Of a DNA stretch of 46,734 nucleotides, positions 17,097 through 25,002 are shown piece after piece. The notes below the pieces were generated by a model that searched no databases, had not been told where the DNA came from, and was given only the letters and a program-made list of their open reading frames with translations. Position 1 is the stretch's first letter. Each line of letters starts with the position of its first letter. The position numbers and the translations under genes were made by a program. The stretch lies in assembly GCF_945957355.1 (NCBI RefSeq), contig NZ_CAMFKM010000024.1:1-46734 (forward strand), given 5' to 3'. The DNA comes from an uncultured Reyranella sp. GTDB taxonomy: Bacteria; Pseudomonadota; Alphaproteobacteria; Reyranellales; Reyranellaceae.

Positions 17097-17942
17097 ATGA
17101 AAACCTCGCTCGGCGTGCGGGCGGGGCTGCTGTCGGTGCTGATCTTCGTGGCGATCGTCGGTGTCTGGCAGGTCGCCACCATGCCGACGGCGGGCAGCGG
17201 CCCGGCGATGGATCCGGAATACGCCAAGCTGGTGGGCGCCGCGGCAGCCACCGGGTCGAAGTCGGCGATGCCGACCCCGGCCGACATCGCCGCCACGATC
17301 TGGAAGCACCTCGCCGATCCCTTCTACGTGCGCGGCAGCAACGACAAGGGCATCGGCATCCAGCTGGCCTATTCGCTGGGCCGCGTGCTGCTGGGCTTCG
17401 GCCTCGCGGCGCTCGTTGCCATTCCGCTGGGCTTCCTGATCGGCATGTCGCCTTTGGTCTATCGCGCGCTCGATCCCTTCATCCAGATCCTGAAGCCGGT
17501 GTCGCCGCTCGCCTGGATGCCGCTCGCCCTCTACACGATCAAGGACAGCGCCATCTCCTCGATCTTCGTGATCTTCATCTGCTCGATCTGGCCGATGCTG
17601 ATCAACACCGCGTTCGGCGTCGGTAGCGTGCGCAAGGAATGGCTGAACGTGGCGCGCACCCTCGAGGTCGGCCCGTTCCGCACGGCCTTCAAGGTGATCC
17701 TGCCGGCCGCGGCGCCGACCATCATGACCGGCATGCGCATCTCCGTCGGCATCGCCTGGCTGGTGATCGTGGCGGCCGAGATGCTCGTGGGCGGCACCGG
17801 CATCGGCTACTTCGTGTGGAACGAGTGGAACAACCTCTCGATCGCCAACATCGTGACGGCGATCCTGCTGATCGGCCTGGTCGGTCTGCTGCTCGATCAG
17901 GGCCTGGCCTGGCTGGCCAAGCTCGTCACCTATCCGGAATAG
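17097..17942 (+). CDS. ABC transporter permease, nitrate/cyanate (NrtB/CmpB) type
   Basis: This 281-residue inner-membrane permease has a first membrane helix at about residues 8-27, a periplasmic insert (GSGPAMDPEYAKL onward), and then the BPD_transp_1 core. Visible blocks are PTPADIAATIWKHL near 60, LIGMSPLVYRALDPFIQILKP near 117-137, the coupling loop EWLNVARTLE near 182, and GGTGIGYFVWNEWN near 232, characteristic of NrtB. No Shine-Dalgarno is seen because the 80-bp palindrome abuts the ATG; in-frame starts upstream (ATG 17046) would read through the palindrome and add residues unlike the family. It pairs with the binding protein before it and the ATPase seven bases after it. Confidence 0.9.
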   Translation: MKTSLGVRAGLLSVLIFVAIVGVWQVATMPTAGSGPAMDPEYAKLVGAAAATGSKSAMPTPADIAATIWKHLADPFYVRGSNDKGIGIQLAYSLGRVLLGFGLAALVAIPLGFLIGMSPLVYRALDPFIQILKPVSPLAWMPLALYTIKDSAISSIFVIFICSIWPMLINTAFGVGSVRKEWLNVARTLEVGPFRTAFKVILPAAAPTIMTGMRISVGIAWLVIVAAEMLVGGTGIGYFVWNEWNNLSIANIVTAILLIGLVGLLLDQGLAWLAKLVTYPE

Positions 17943-17949
17943 GCGCGCC

Positions 17950-18870
17950 ATGGAGAACCGTCCGCTCATCAGCGTCGAAGGACTGGCGCGCCGCTTCGGC
18001 GACACCGGCCAGCCCGCGGTGTTCGAGGACATCTGGTTTGGCATCGACAAGGGCGAGTTCTGCTGCCTGATCGGCCATTCCGGCTGCGGCAAGACCACGA
18101 TCCTGAACGTGCTGGCCGGCCTCGACCGTCCGAGCGGCGGCGCCGTCATCGTCGACAACCGCGAGATCGACGGGCCGAGCCTCGACCGCGCCGTGATCTT
18201 CCAGGGCCACGCGCTGCTGCCGTGGATGACGGTGATCGGCAACATCGCCTTCGCCGTCTCCTCGCGCTGGCCGAGCTGGGATCGCGCCAAGGTGCAGGAG
18301 CATGCGCGGCAGTTCATCGAACTGGTCGGGCTCGCGGGCGCGGAGAACAAGCGGCCGGCCCAGCTGTCCGGCGGCATGAAGCAGCGGGTCGGCATCGCCC
18401 GTGCGCTCTCGATCCAGCCCAAGATGCTTCTGATGGACGAGCCGTTCAGCGCCCTCGATGCCCTGACGCGGGGCATGCTGCAGGACGAGGTGCTGCGCAT
18501 CTGCGCCGACACGCAGCAGACCGTGTTCATGATCACCCACGACGTCGACGAGGCGATCCTGCTCGCCGACAAGATCGTGCTGATGACCAACGGTCCGGGC
18601 GCAAAAATCGCCGAGATCGTGGTCAATACGATGCCGAAGAACGAGCGGCACCGGAACGACCTGCATCGCCATCCGCAGTACTACGCGATCCGCAACCACC
18701 TCGTGGAGTTCCTCGTCAATCGCTCGAAGGCGTTTGACAGGGAGATCGCCGCGCATGGCTACGACCCGCGGCGGCCGAAGCTGGTGAAGCCTGGCCTCAT
18801 GTCCACAAAATTGTCGGCGGTCAATCCGCCGGCCGAGATCGTGCCTTTAACAACCGGGAGACGGCAATGA
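17950..18870 (+). CDS. ABC transporter ATP-binding protein, nitrate/cyanate (NrtD/CmpD) type
   Basis: The 306-residue ATPase energises the cyanate/nitrate-type importer. Walker A GHSGCGKTT lies near residue 43, the Q-loop FQGHALLPWMTV near 84, signature LSGGMKQRVGIARAL near 139, Walker B LLMDEPFSALDALTR near 160 and switch histidine in MITHDVDEA near 198. After about residue 225 comes a C-terminal extension with HRHPQYYAIRNHLVEFLV, seen in NrtD/CmpD-type subunits. Its TGA overlaps the cynS ATG, so transporter and cyanase translation are coupled. This arrangement strongly supports cyanate as a transported substrate, although nitrate cannot be ruled out by sequence alone. Confidence 0.93.
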   Translation: MENRPLISVEGLARRFGDTGQPAVFEDIWFGIDKGEFCCLIGHSGCGKTTILNVLAGLDRPSGGAVIVDNREIDGPSLDRAVIFQGHALLPWMTVIGNIAFAVSSRWPSWDRAKVQEHARQFIELVGLAGAENKRPAQLSGGMKQRVGIARALSIQPKMLLMDEPFSALDALTRGMLQDEVLRICADTQQTVFMITHDVDEAILLADKIVLMTNGPGAKIAEIVVNTMPKNERHRNDLHRHPQYYAIRNHLVEFLVNRSKAFDREIAAHGYDPRRPKLVKPGLMSTKLSAVNPPAEIVPLTTGRRQ

Positions 18871-19313
18871 AGCGGGCTGAAGTCACAGAGAAGATCCTGA
18901 CGGCCAAGCGGCTGAAGGAACTGACCTGGGAGGAGATCGCCAAGAAGATCGGCGGCGCCTCCAAGATCATCGTCACCGCGGCCTGCATGGGTCAGATGAA
19001 GATGACCAAGGAGCAGGCCACCAAGGCCGGCAAGCTGTTCGGCCTGGGCAAGGAAGAAGTCCTGCTGCTGCAGGAAGTTCCCTATCGCGGCTCGCTGCCC
19101 CAGATCCCGCCGACCGATCCGCTGATCTACCGCTTCTACGAGCTGGTGCAGGTCTATGGCACGACCTGGAAGGAGCTGATCCAGGAGGAGTTCGGCGACG
19201 GCATCATGTCCGCCATCGATTTCGACATGACCCTGGAGCGCCAGCCCGACCAGAAGGGCGACCGGGTGAAGATCGGCATGTCGGGCAAGTTCCTGGGCTA
19301 CAAGAGCTACTGA
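18867..19313 (+). CDS. cynS: Cyanate hydratase (cyanase)
   Basis: CynS converts cyanate plus bicarbonate to ammonia and two CO2 in the cytosol. The 148-residue length is near the family norm (about 156). The catalytic triad of E. coli (Arg96, Glu99, Ser122) corresponds to Arg89 and Glu92 in YRFYELVQVYG and Ser115 in GIMSAIDFDM, with constant offset. The N-terminal helical region includes LTWEEIAKKIGGASK and the C-terminus KFLGYKSY is typical. It overlaps the ATPase gene by four bases and closes the sigma-54-driven operon, giving ammonia from imported cyanate. No carbonic anhydrase gene (CynT) is present nearby, so bicarbonate must come from elsewhere. Confidence 0.97.
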   Translation: MKRAEVTEKILTAKRLKELTWEEIAKKIGGASKIIVTAACMGQMKMTKEQATKAGKLFGLGKEEVLLLQEVPYRGSLPQIPPTDPLIYRFYELVQVYGTTWKELIQEEFGDGIMSAIDFDMTLERQPDQKGDRVKIGMSGKFLGYKSY

Positions 19314-19325
19314 GGTCTTATTTAG

Positions 19326-19421
19326 AGGTCCCTCACTTCGTTCGGGATGACACCGCTTTTGTGGTCGGCGCACCTGCGCCAATTCAAGCGAGATTGTCAT
19401 CCCGAGCGTAGCGAGGGACCT
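19326..19421. repeat. Palindromic element, 30-bp-arm family, degenerate copy
   Basis: Arms AGGTCCCTCACTTCG... (19326-19352) and ...GTAGCGAGGGACCT (19395-19421) pair over 27 bases with three mismatches, around a 42-base centre that contains a GGCGCACCTGCGCC hairpin. The right arm is nearly the same as that at 24868-24897. It follows the cynS stop by 12 bases and precedes the GntR gene, so it may end the cyanate transcript. Confidence 0.8.
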
Positions 19422-19502
19422 TTCGCTTCCCCTTCCTTGCCCGGAAGTTCTCCGCTATTCAGGATTGTCAACAATCGACGATCCGGATTTTCAGGAGGCC
19501 GT

Positions 19503-20237
19503 TTGTCCGTTTCCGATGTCTCGACGAGCGATGTCGGCGCGCTTCTCGACCGCGTGCCGAAGGCGACGCTGCGCGCGCATATCGTCGAGCGGCTGCGGCT
19601 CGCGATCCTGGCGGGCGACATTCCGCCGGGCGCGCCTCTGGTCGAGACGGCGCTGTCGGAGCGGTTCGACGTCAGCCGCGGGCCGCTGCGCGAGGCGCTG
19701 CGGCAGCTGATCGAGGAGGGGCTGGTCGTGACCGTGCCCTATACCGGTACGCATGTCGCCGAGCTCTCGGTCGAGGACGTTCACGAGATCTACTCGCTGC
19801 GCACCGTGCTGGAGACCTTCGCCTTCGAGCAGGTCTGGGCGCGCCGCGACGACCGGTTCCGCGCCGAGCTCAGGCGGCGCAACGAGGTGCTGATCGCCTC
19901 GATCGATGCCGGCGACGACCGCGCCAGCATCCTCAACGAGCTCGACTTCCACGGCCTGGTCTACGAGGCGAGTGGCCACAAGCTCCTGCAGCGCGCCTGG
20001 CACGGGCTGCGCGGCCGGCTGCAGCTCTACTGGGCGGCGCATCATCGCGCGCACGGACGGCGCGGCCCGAAGCGCGACAGCCATGACAGCTACATCGAGG
20101 CGGCCTTCGGCCCGGACCTCGACGCGATGAAGGCCGAGATCGCCGATCACATGCGTCGCGGCGTCGAGACCACGGAGAAATTCCTGCGCTCGATGCCGGA
20201 TCTGTCGGGGAAGCCAAAGAGGGGAGTCAAATCATGA
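19503..20237 (+). CDS. GntR family transcriptional regulator (FadR/FCD type)
   Basis: This 244-residue DNA-binding regulator has an N-terminal winged helix (about residues 20-80: LRLAILAGDIPPGAPL, ALSERFDVSRGPLREALRQL) and a C-terminal helical FCD effector domain (about 90-225) with DVHEIYSLRTVLETFAFEQ; the FCD metal-binding histidines may include LDFHGLVYEASGH. The start is taken as TTG at 19503, four bases after AGGAGG; longer frames run into the upstream palindrome. Its stop overlaps the start of the amino acid binding-protein gene (ATGA), so it is first in the transport operon and probably regulates it. The effector is likely the imported amino acid or a derivative (inference). Confidence 0.88.
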   Translation: MSVSDVSTSDVGALLDRVPKATLRAHIVERLRLAILAGDIPPGAPLVETALSERFDVSRGPLREALRQLIEEGLVVTVPYTGTHVAELSVEDVHEIYSLRTVLETFAFEQVWARRDDRFRAELRRRNEVLIASIDAGDDRASILNELDFHGLVYEASGHKLLQRAWHGLRGRLQLYWAAHHRAHGRRGPKRDSHDSYIEAAFGPDLDAMKAEIADHMRRGVETTEKFLRSMPDLSGKPKRGVKS

Positions 20238-21067
20238 GCATCAATCGACGTTCGTTGTTCGCCGTCGCGGCCGCGAGTGCCGCCGCGCTGGCCATCCCGT
20301 TCGCCGCGCGCGCCGAGGGCACGCTCGACGAGGTGAAGAAGCGCGGCGTGCTGCGCGTCGGCGTCACCCAGGCGCCGCCCTGGTACTCGAAGGATCCCAA
20401 GACCGGCCAATGGGCCTCGGGTCTCGGCATCGAGATGGGCAAGGCGATGGCCCAGAAGCTCGGCGTGAAGTTCGAGCCGGTCGAGGTGACGTGGGGCAAC
20501 GCGATCGCAGCCCTCCAGGGCGACAAGATCGACATCATGTTCATGCTCGACGCCACCGCCGAGCGGAAGCAGGCCGCCAACTTCCCCGAATCGCCGCTCC
20601 TCTGGTACTCGCTCGCCGTGCTGGCGCGCGACGACCTCAATGCGAAGACCTGGGAAGACCTCAACAAGCAGGGCGTGCGCATCGCCGTGCCGCAGGCCTC
20701 GACCATGGACCGCTGGGCGACGCAGCACACGCCCAAGGCCGACATCCAGCGCTTCCCCGGCAACGCCGAGGCGATCGCCGCCTTCCAGTCGGGCCGGGTC
20801 GATGCCGTACTGCTGTTCCATCCGCCGCTGCTGGCCGCCCGCCAGCGGCTGGGCAAGGGCAAGATCGTGGTGCCGCTGCCCGCCGAGTCGCAGCCCTCGA
20901 GCGCGGCCCTGCGCAAGGGCGACACCGCCTTCACCGAATGGGTCGATAAGCAGTTCGCCGACTACTACAAGAGCGGCCAGACCCAGAAGTGGTACGAGCA
21001 GGCGATCGCCGACTTCGGCCTCGATCCCAAGTCCGCGCCGCCGGTCATGAAAGAGATGATCAAGTAG
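20234..21067 (+). CDS. Polar amino acid-type ABC substrate-binding protein (family 3)
   Basis: The 277-residue periplasmic binding protein has a signal peptide with two arginines (MSINRRSLFAVAAAS, cleavage near RAEG at 27), so either Sec or Tat export is possible. The mature part shows family 3 blocks: VKKRGVLRVGVTQAPPW near 34-50, GLGIEMGKAMAQKLGV near 63, IAALQGDKIDIMFMLDATAERK near 91-112 (family pattern ... D..... T.. R), and DFGLDPK near the end. It overlaps gntR by four bases and is followed by two permeases and an ATPase. The ligand-binding acidic and arginine residues appear present, but the exact amino acid cannot be assigned. Confidence 0.92.
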   Translation: MSINRRSLFAVAAASAAALAIPFAARAEGTLDEVKKRGVLRVGVTQAPPWYSKDPKTGQWASGLGIEMGKAMAQKLGVKFEPVEVTWGNAIAALQGDKIDIMFMLDATAERKQAANFPESPLLWYSLAVLARDDLNAKTWEDLNKQGVRIAVPQASTMDRWATQHTPKADIQRFPGNAEAIAAFQSGRVDAVLLFHPPLLAARQRLGKGKIVVPLPAESQPSSAALRKGDTAFTEWVDKQFADYYKSGQTQKWYEQAIADFGLDPKSAPPVMKEMIK

Positions 21068-21080
21068 GCGGCTTCGCCCC

Positions 21081-21761
21081 TTGGCCTACCAGTGGGACTT
21101 TTCGCCGGTCCTCGCCAACGCACCTTTGTTGGTCGAGGGGCTGGTGAACACGCTCAAGATCACGGGTACGGCGCTGGTCTGCGGCGTCGTGCTGGGTCTG
21201 GGGCTGGCGCTGCTGCGCCTCTCGCCGCGGCGATACCTGTCGTCGCCGGCCGGTTTCGTCATCGAGGTGTTCCGAACGACACCGCCACTGGTCCAGCTCT
21301 TCTGGTTCTTCTTCGCCCTGCCGATCCTCGTGGGCATCGAGATGACGCCGTTCGTGGCGGGCGCCGTCACCTTCTCGATCCAGTCGGCCTCGTTCTTCGC
21401 CGAGGTGTTCCGCGCCGGCATCCAGTCGATCGAGCGCGGCCAGTGGGACGGCGCGCGGGCGCTCGGCATGCGCCATGACCAGGCGATGCGCCGGATCATC
21501 CTGCCGCAGGCGGTGAAGCGCATGATCCCGGCCTTCATGGAGCGCGCCATCGAGCTCATGAAGACGACGACCCTGATCGCCACCATCTCCTATGCCGACC
21601 TGCTGTTCGCTGCCAACGAGGTCTCGCAGAAGACCTTCCGGCCGCTCGAGACCTACACGGTCGTGGCGCTGATCTATTTCGTCGTGATCTTCCTCGCGAG
21701 CCAGGTCGCGCGCCTCGTCGAGCTGCGGCTGGCGCGCAGCGGCGAGAGTACAGTGCATTGA
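21081..21761 (+). CDS. Amino acid ABC transporter permease (HisM/GlnP type), first
   Basis: This 226-residue inner-membrane protein of the HEQRo permease family has about five helices. Key blocks are NTLKITGTALVCG near residue 23, EVFRTTPPLVQLFWFFFALP near 62-81, FFAEVFRAGIQSIERGQWDGARALGM near 104-130 (the EAA coupling loop) and ILPQAVKRMIPAF near 139. The start is taken as TTG at 21081 (MAYQWDFSPVL), 13 bases after the binding-protein stop; no strong ribosome binding site is visible. It forms a heterodimer with the following permease, whose corresponding blocks are very similar. Confidence 0.92.
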   Translation: MAYQWDFSPVLANAPLLVEGLVNTLKITGTALVCGVVLGLGLALLRLSPRRYLSSPAGFVIEVFRTTPPLVQLFWFFFALPILVGIEMTPFVAGAVTFSIQSASFFAEVFRAGIQSIERGQWDGARALGMRHDQAMRRIILPQAVKRMIPAFMERAIELMKTTTLIATISYADLLFAANEVSQKTFRPLETYTVVALIYFVVIFLASQVARLVELRLARSGESTVH

Positions 21762-21774
21762 GCGGGGGCCACTG

Positions 21775-22434
21775 ATGCGCTGGGACTTCGCCTCGGTCCT
21801 CGACAATACCGACGCGCTGCTGGTCGGCGCCGTCGGCACGCTGCGCATCTTCGCGATCTGCCTGGTGCTGGGCCTGAGCCTCGGTCTCGTCATCGGCCTG
21901 GGACGCTATTCCCGCAACCGCTGGCTCCACATCCCGGCGACGATCTTCGTCGAGTTCTTCCGCAACACGCCGGTGCTCGTGCAGATCCTGTGGTTCTACT
22001 TCGCCCTGCCGATCCTGCTGCCCTTCCAGATCTCGCCGCTGGCCGCCGCCTCGCTCGGCATCTCGCTCAACTCGGCGGCCTTCTCGGCCGAGATCTATCG
22101 CGGCGGCATCCAGTCGATCGAGACCGGCCAGTGGGACGGCGCGCGGGCGCTCGGCATGCGCTGGGGCCAGGCGATGCGGCGCATCATCCTGCCGCAGGCC
22201 CTGAAGCGCATGCTGCCGGCGCTGACCAACCGCGCCATCGAGATCTTCAAGATGTCGACCCTCGCCTCGGCCGTGGCCTATGTCGAGCTGCTGCAGCAGG
22301 GCAAGCTGATCGCCTCGCTCAACTACAATCCGATCGAGGCCTACACCGCCGTGGCGGTGATCTTCTTCGTCTTCCTGTGGCCGCTGGTCCAGTTCAGTTA
22401 CGTCCTCGAACGGCGCCTGAAGAGGGACGAATGA
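21775..22434 (+). CDS. Amino acid ABC transporter permease (HisM/GlnP type), second
   Basis: This 219-residue permease begins MRWDFASVLDNTDALL and has the same family landmarks as its partner: VGTLRIFAICLVLG, EFFRNTPVLVQILWFYFALP near residue 61-80, and the coupling loop GGIQSIETGQWDGARALGM near 110-128, followed by ILPQALKRMLPAL. The ATG at 21775 follows GGGGGCC. Its stop overlaps the ATPase start in an ATGA. With the upstream permease it would form the channel of a polar amino acid importer. Confidence 0.92.
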   Translation: MRWDFASVLDNTDALLVGAVGTLRIFAICLVLGLSLGLVIGLGRYSRNRWLHIPATIFVEFFRNTPVLVQILWFYFALPILLPFQISPLAAASLGISLNSAAFSAEIYRGGIQSIETGQWDGARALGMRWGQAMRRIILPQALKRMLPALTNRAIEIFKMSTLASAVAYVELLQQGKLIASLNYNPIEAYTAVAVIFFVFLWPLVQFSYVLERRLKRDE

Positions 22435-23198
22435 CGATCCTCAAGGTCTCCGGCCTCACCAAGCGCTTCGGCGCCACCGACGTGCTGCGCGGCATCGATC
22501 TCGAGGTCTCGCGCGGCGAGCGCATCGCGATCCTCGGCGCCTCGGGCTCCGGCAAGAGCACGCTGCTGCGGTGCCTCAACTTCATGGAGCGCCCCGGCGG
22601 CGGCACCATCGCGCTCGACGGCCGGGTGCTGGGCCGTGAGGGCCGGGGGGGCCAGCGGAGCTACCCTGAAAGCGAGCTGATCCAGGTGCGCCAGCGGGTC
22701 GGCATGGTGTTCCAGCAGTTCAACCTGTTCCCGCACATGACGGCGATCGGCAACGTGATGGAAGGGCTGCGCACCGTGCGCGGCATGCCCAAGCCCGAGG
22801 CCGAGGCACGGGCGCGAAAGGAACTGGCGCGGGTCGGGCTCGCCGAGAAGGCGGACACCTACCCGGCGCATCTCTCGGGCGGCCAGAAACAGCGGGTCGC
22901 CATCGCGCGCGCCCTCGCCATGGACCCCGAGATGCTGCTGTTCGACGAGCCGACCTCGGCGCTCGATCCGGAGCTGGTCGGCGAGGTGCTGAACGTGATC
23001 CTGGCGCTCGCCGAGGAGGGCCGCACGATGATGCTGGTGACGCACGAGCTGGGCTTCGCCTATCACGTCGCGACCCGCGTGATCTTCCTGGCCGACGGCG
23101 CCATCCACGAGCAGGGCACGCCCGACGAGGTCCTCAAGAATCCGAAGAAGGAGCGCACCCGCGCCTTCCTCGCCAGCCACAGGCAATTCAGCTTCTAG
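22431..23198 (+). CDS. Amino acid ABC transporter ATP-binding protein (GlnQ/HisP type)
   Basis: This 255-residue ATPase shows Walker A GASGSGKSTLLRCLN near residue 35-49, Q-loop VFQQFNLFPHMTA near 97, signature LSGGQKQRVAIARALAM near 149, Walker B LLFDEPTSALDPELV near 170 and switch histidine VTHELGFA near 203. The insert DGRVLGREGRGGQRSYPES before the Q-loop is slightly long but typical for this class. The frame extends upstream inside the permease gene; the ATG at 22431, overlapping the permease stop, gives the proper N-terminus MTILKVSGLTKRFG. It completes the importer that starts with the family 3 binding protein. Confidence 0.94.
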   Translation: MTILKVSGLTKRFGATDVLRGIDLEVSRGERIAILGASGSGKSTLLRCLNFMERPGGGTIALDGRVLGREGRGGQRSYPESELIQVRQRVGMVFQQFNLFPHMTAIGNVMEGLRTVRGMPKPEAEARARKELARVGLAEKADTYPAHLSGGQKQRVAIARALAMDPEMLLFDEPTSALDPELVGEVLNVILALAEEGRTMMLVTHELGFAYHVATRVIFLADGAIHEQGTPDEVLKNPKKERTRAFLASHRQFSF

Positions 23199-23209
23199 GG
23201 AAAAATGCC

Positions 23210-24124
23210 ATGACGACGGAACAGGCGAGCGCCCAGGCCTATCTGGCCGATGCGCGCAACGACCAGGTGCTGGTCTACGTGAACGGCGCGTTCGTGCCCC
23301 GCAACGAGGCCAGCGTCTCGGTGTTCGATTCCGGCTTCGTGCTGGGTGATGGCGTGTGGGAGGGGCTGCGCCTCGTGAAGGGCACGCTGATCAGCCTCGA
23401 CGCCCATCTCGATCGCCTGTTCGAGGGCGCGCGCTCGATCGATCTCGACATCGGGCTCGACCGCGCCGGCGTGACGAAGGTCGTGACCGATACGCTGGCG
23501 AAGAACGGCATGACCGACGGCGCGCATATCCGACTCATGATCACGCGCGGCCTCAAGAAGACACCCAACCAGGATCCGCGCTTCGTGATCGCCAAGGCGA
23601 CGATCGTCTGCGTCGCCGAATACAAGACGCCGATCCCGGAGGCCAAGGCCAAGGGCTACGCGCTCTTCACCTCGACCTTCCGCACGACCAACCCCGACCA
23701 GTTCGACCTGCGCCTCAACTCTCATTCGCGGCTGAACCTGATCCAGGCGCTGATCCAGGCCATCAAGGCCGGCGCCGACGAGGCGCTGATGCTCGACCCG
23801 CGCGGCTTCGTGGCCTCGTGCAATTCGACCAACTTCTTCATCGTGCGCGGCCGCGAGCTGTGGACCTCGACCAGCCTCTACAGCTTCAAGGGCATCACCC
23901 AGCAGAACGTCATCGACGCCTGGCGTGCCGCGGGCAACGTCGCGAAGGAATGCGACTTCACCCTGGCGCAGGTCTATTCCGCCGACGAAGCCTTCGTGAC
24001 CGGCACCCTGGGCGGCGTCACGCCGGTGACCAGGGTCGACGGCCGGCTCATTGCCGATGGCAAGGCCGGCAAGGTGACGAAGGAAGCGAGCGACCTCTAC
24101 CTGAAGTCGGTCGGGGCGCTGTAG
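23210..24124 (+). CDS. Class IV (fold type IV) aminotransferase-like protein lacking the expected catalytic lysine
   Basis: The 304-residue protein has the fold type IV layout of D-amino acid and branched-chain aminotransferases: VYVNGAFVPRNEASVSVFDSG near 22-42, VLGDGVWEGLRL near 44, then ALMLDPRGFVASCNSTNFFIV near 182-202 and a phosphate-loop GITQQN near 222 and TGTLGGVTPV. In classical members a PLP-binding lysine lies three or four residues before the conserved Asn of KxLN or AKxxGN. Here that stretch is RLNSHSRLNLIQ (residues 168-179), with Ser173/His172 at those places and Arg174 next to Leu-Asn. It starts 11 bases after the amino acid ABC ATPase and likely acts on the imported compound, but as a transaminase, lyase or non-catalytic protein is open. 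Confidence 0.8.
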   Translation: MTTEQASAQAYLADARNDQVLVYVNGAFVPRNEASVSVFDSGFVLGDGVWEGLRLVKGTLISLDAHLDRLFEGARSIDLDIGLDRAGVTKVVTDTLAKNGMTDGAHIRLMITRGLKKTPNQDPRFVIAKATIVCVAEYKTPIPEAKAKGYALFTSTFRTTNPDQFDLRLNSHSRLNLIQALIQAIKAGADEALMLDPRGFVASCNSTNFFIVRGRELWTSTSLYSFKGITQQNVIDAWRAAGNVAKECDFTLAQVYSADEAFVTGTLGGVTPVTRVDGRLIADGKAGKVTKEASDLYLKSVGAL

Positions 24125-24158
24125 GCTCTCCGGTGTTGTGAGCCGCACTGATGGGAAC

Positions 24159-24794
24159 ATGGGCATCATCTCTCTTCGGCGGTTTCAGGTCCTCCTGAGT
24201 TGCCTGGCGATCGCCTTCGGCGACGTGGCGCTGACGGCCAAAGCCGCCGTTGCCCAAAACGCCCGATGGGTGATGGAGCGCCCGAAGTTCGACGAACTCT
24301 GGCGTCGGACTCTGACGATGCTTCAGGAACACGATGGGTTCGTCGAGAAAGAGGACATCGAACGCGCCCTCGGCATTGACCTGCAGGAGCTCGACGCGAG
24401 TGCAGTCAACGCCACCAGATATGCCGTCGCCTACATACCGTTCAAGCTACGGGTCGAGTGGCATCTCTCTCGAAATACGACCCCTGCCGATCGCGCCGCA
24501 TATCCGGACGTCACGGCCAGATCGAGCGTGGTCATCTACTGGTATGAGGCCACCTTCGAAGCCTTCAATGCCGGCGTCGCCCTTGGGCTGGTCCGCAAGG
24601 ACCTGCACCAGGCTGGATTCTTTTCGTGCCCACCTCCATCACACCCACAAATTGGCGCCTCGCCTGCATGCTTCAGGAACGTCCGTGGCGGGCCGTATCC
24701 CTCCACTATTCGCGTCGACATGAACGCAAAGGACCCCGATCGCCGCTACGCCATCGAATTCTACGGGATGACTGGGGCAGAGCCGACAAAGTGA
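24159..24794 (+). CDS. Predicted secreted protein, no family recognised
   Basis: This 211-residue product begins with a signal-like segment (MGIISLRRFQVLLSCLAIAFG, possible cleavage near AVAQN at 34). The remainder has PKFDELWRRTLTMLQEHDGFVEK, a helical region, VVIYWYEATFEAFN, and cysteines in FFSCPPPSH and ASPACFRN that could form a disulfide in the periplasm. I recognise no family. The base composition and codon choice look less GC-biased than the neighbours (ACA, AGA and ATA codons occur), and a perfect 30-bp-arm palindrome follows it, so it may be acquired. An alternative GTG start at 24138 adds seven residues. Confidence 0.6.
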   Translation: MGIISLRRFQVLLSCLAIAFGDVALTAKAAVAQNARWVMERPKFDELWRRTLTMLQEHDGFVEKEDIERALGIDLQELDASAVNATRYAVAYIPFKLRVEWHLSRNTTPADRAAYPDVTARSSVVIYWYEATFEAFNAGVALGLVRKDLHQAGFFSCPPPSHPQIGASPACFRNVRGGPYPSTIRVDMNAKDPDRRYAIEFYGMTGAEPTK

Positions 24795-24802
24795 GGAAGG
24801 GG

Positions 24803-24897
24803 AAAGGTCCCTCGCTACGCTCGGGATGACAATTTTGCCTTGGCGCACAACGTGCGTTCCAAAAGCGTTGTCATCCCGAGCGTAGCGAGGGACCTTT
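24803..24897. repeat. Palindromic element with perfect 30-bp arms
   Basis: The arm 24803-24832 (AAAGGTCCCTCGCTACGCTC...) is exactly complementary to 24868-24897, around a 35-base centre containing GGCGCACAACGTGCGTTCC. The same arm sequence recurs in degenerate form at 19326-19421 and as a short hairpin at 7400-7435. The centre also resembles that of the 19326 copy. It lies between the orphan secreted gene and the GST gene, both on the plus strand. Confidence 0.9.
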
Positions 24898-25002
24898 GCT
24901 TTGCCGCGACAGCGCGAAGGGCGCCCTTCAGGCAAATTTCTTTCATCTAAGACCTATCGAACCCCGTTCGGCAGAGCGGCCGGGCCGGTCTAGGCTCGCA
25001 CC

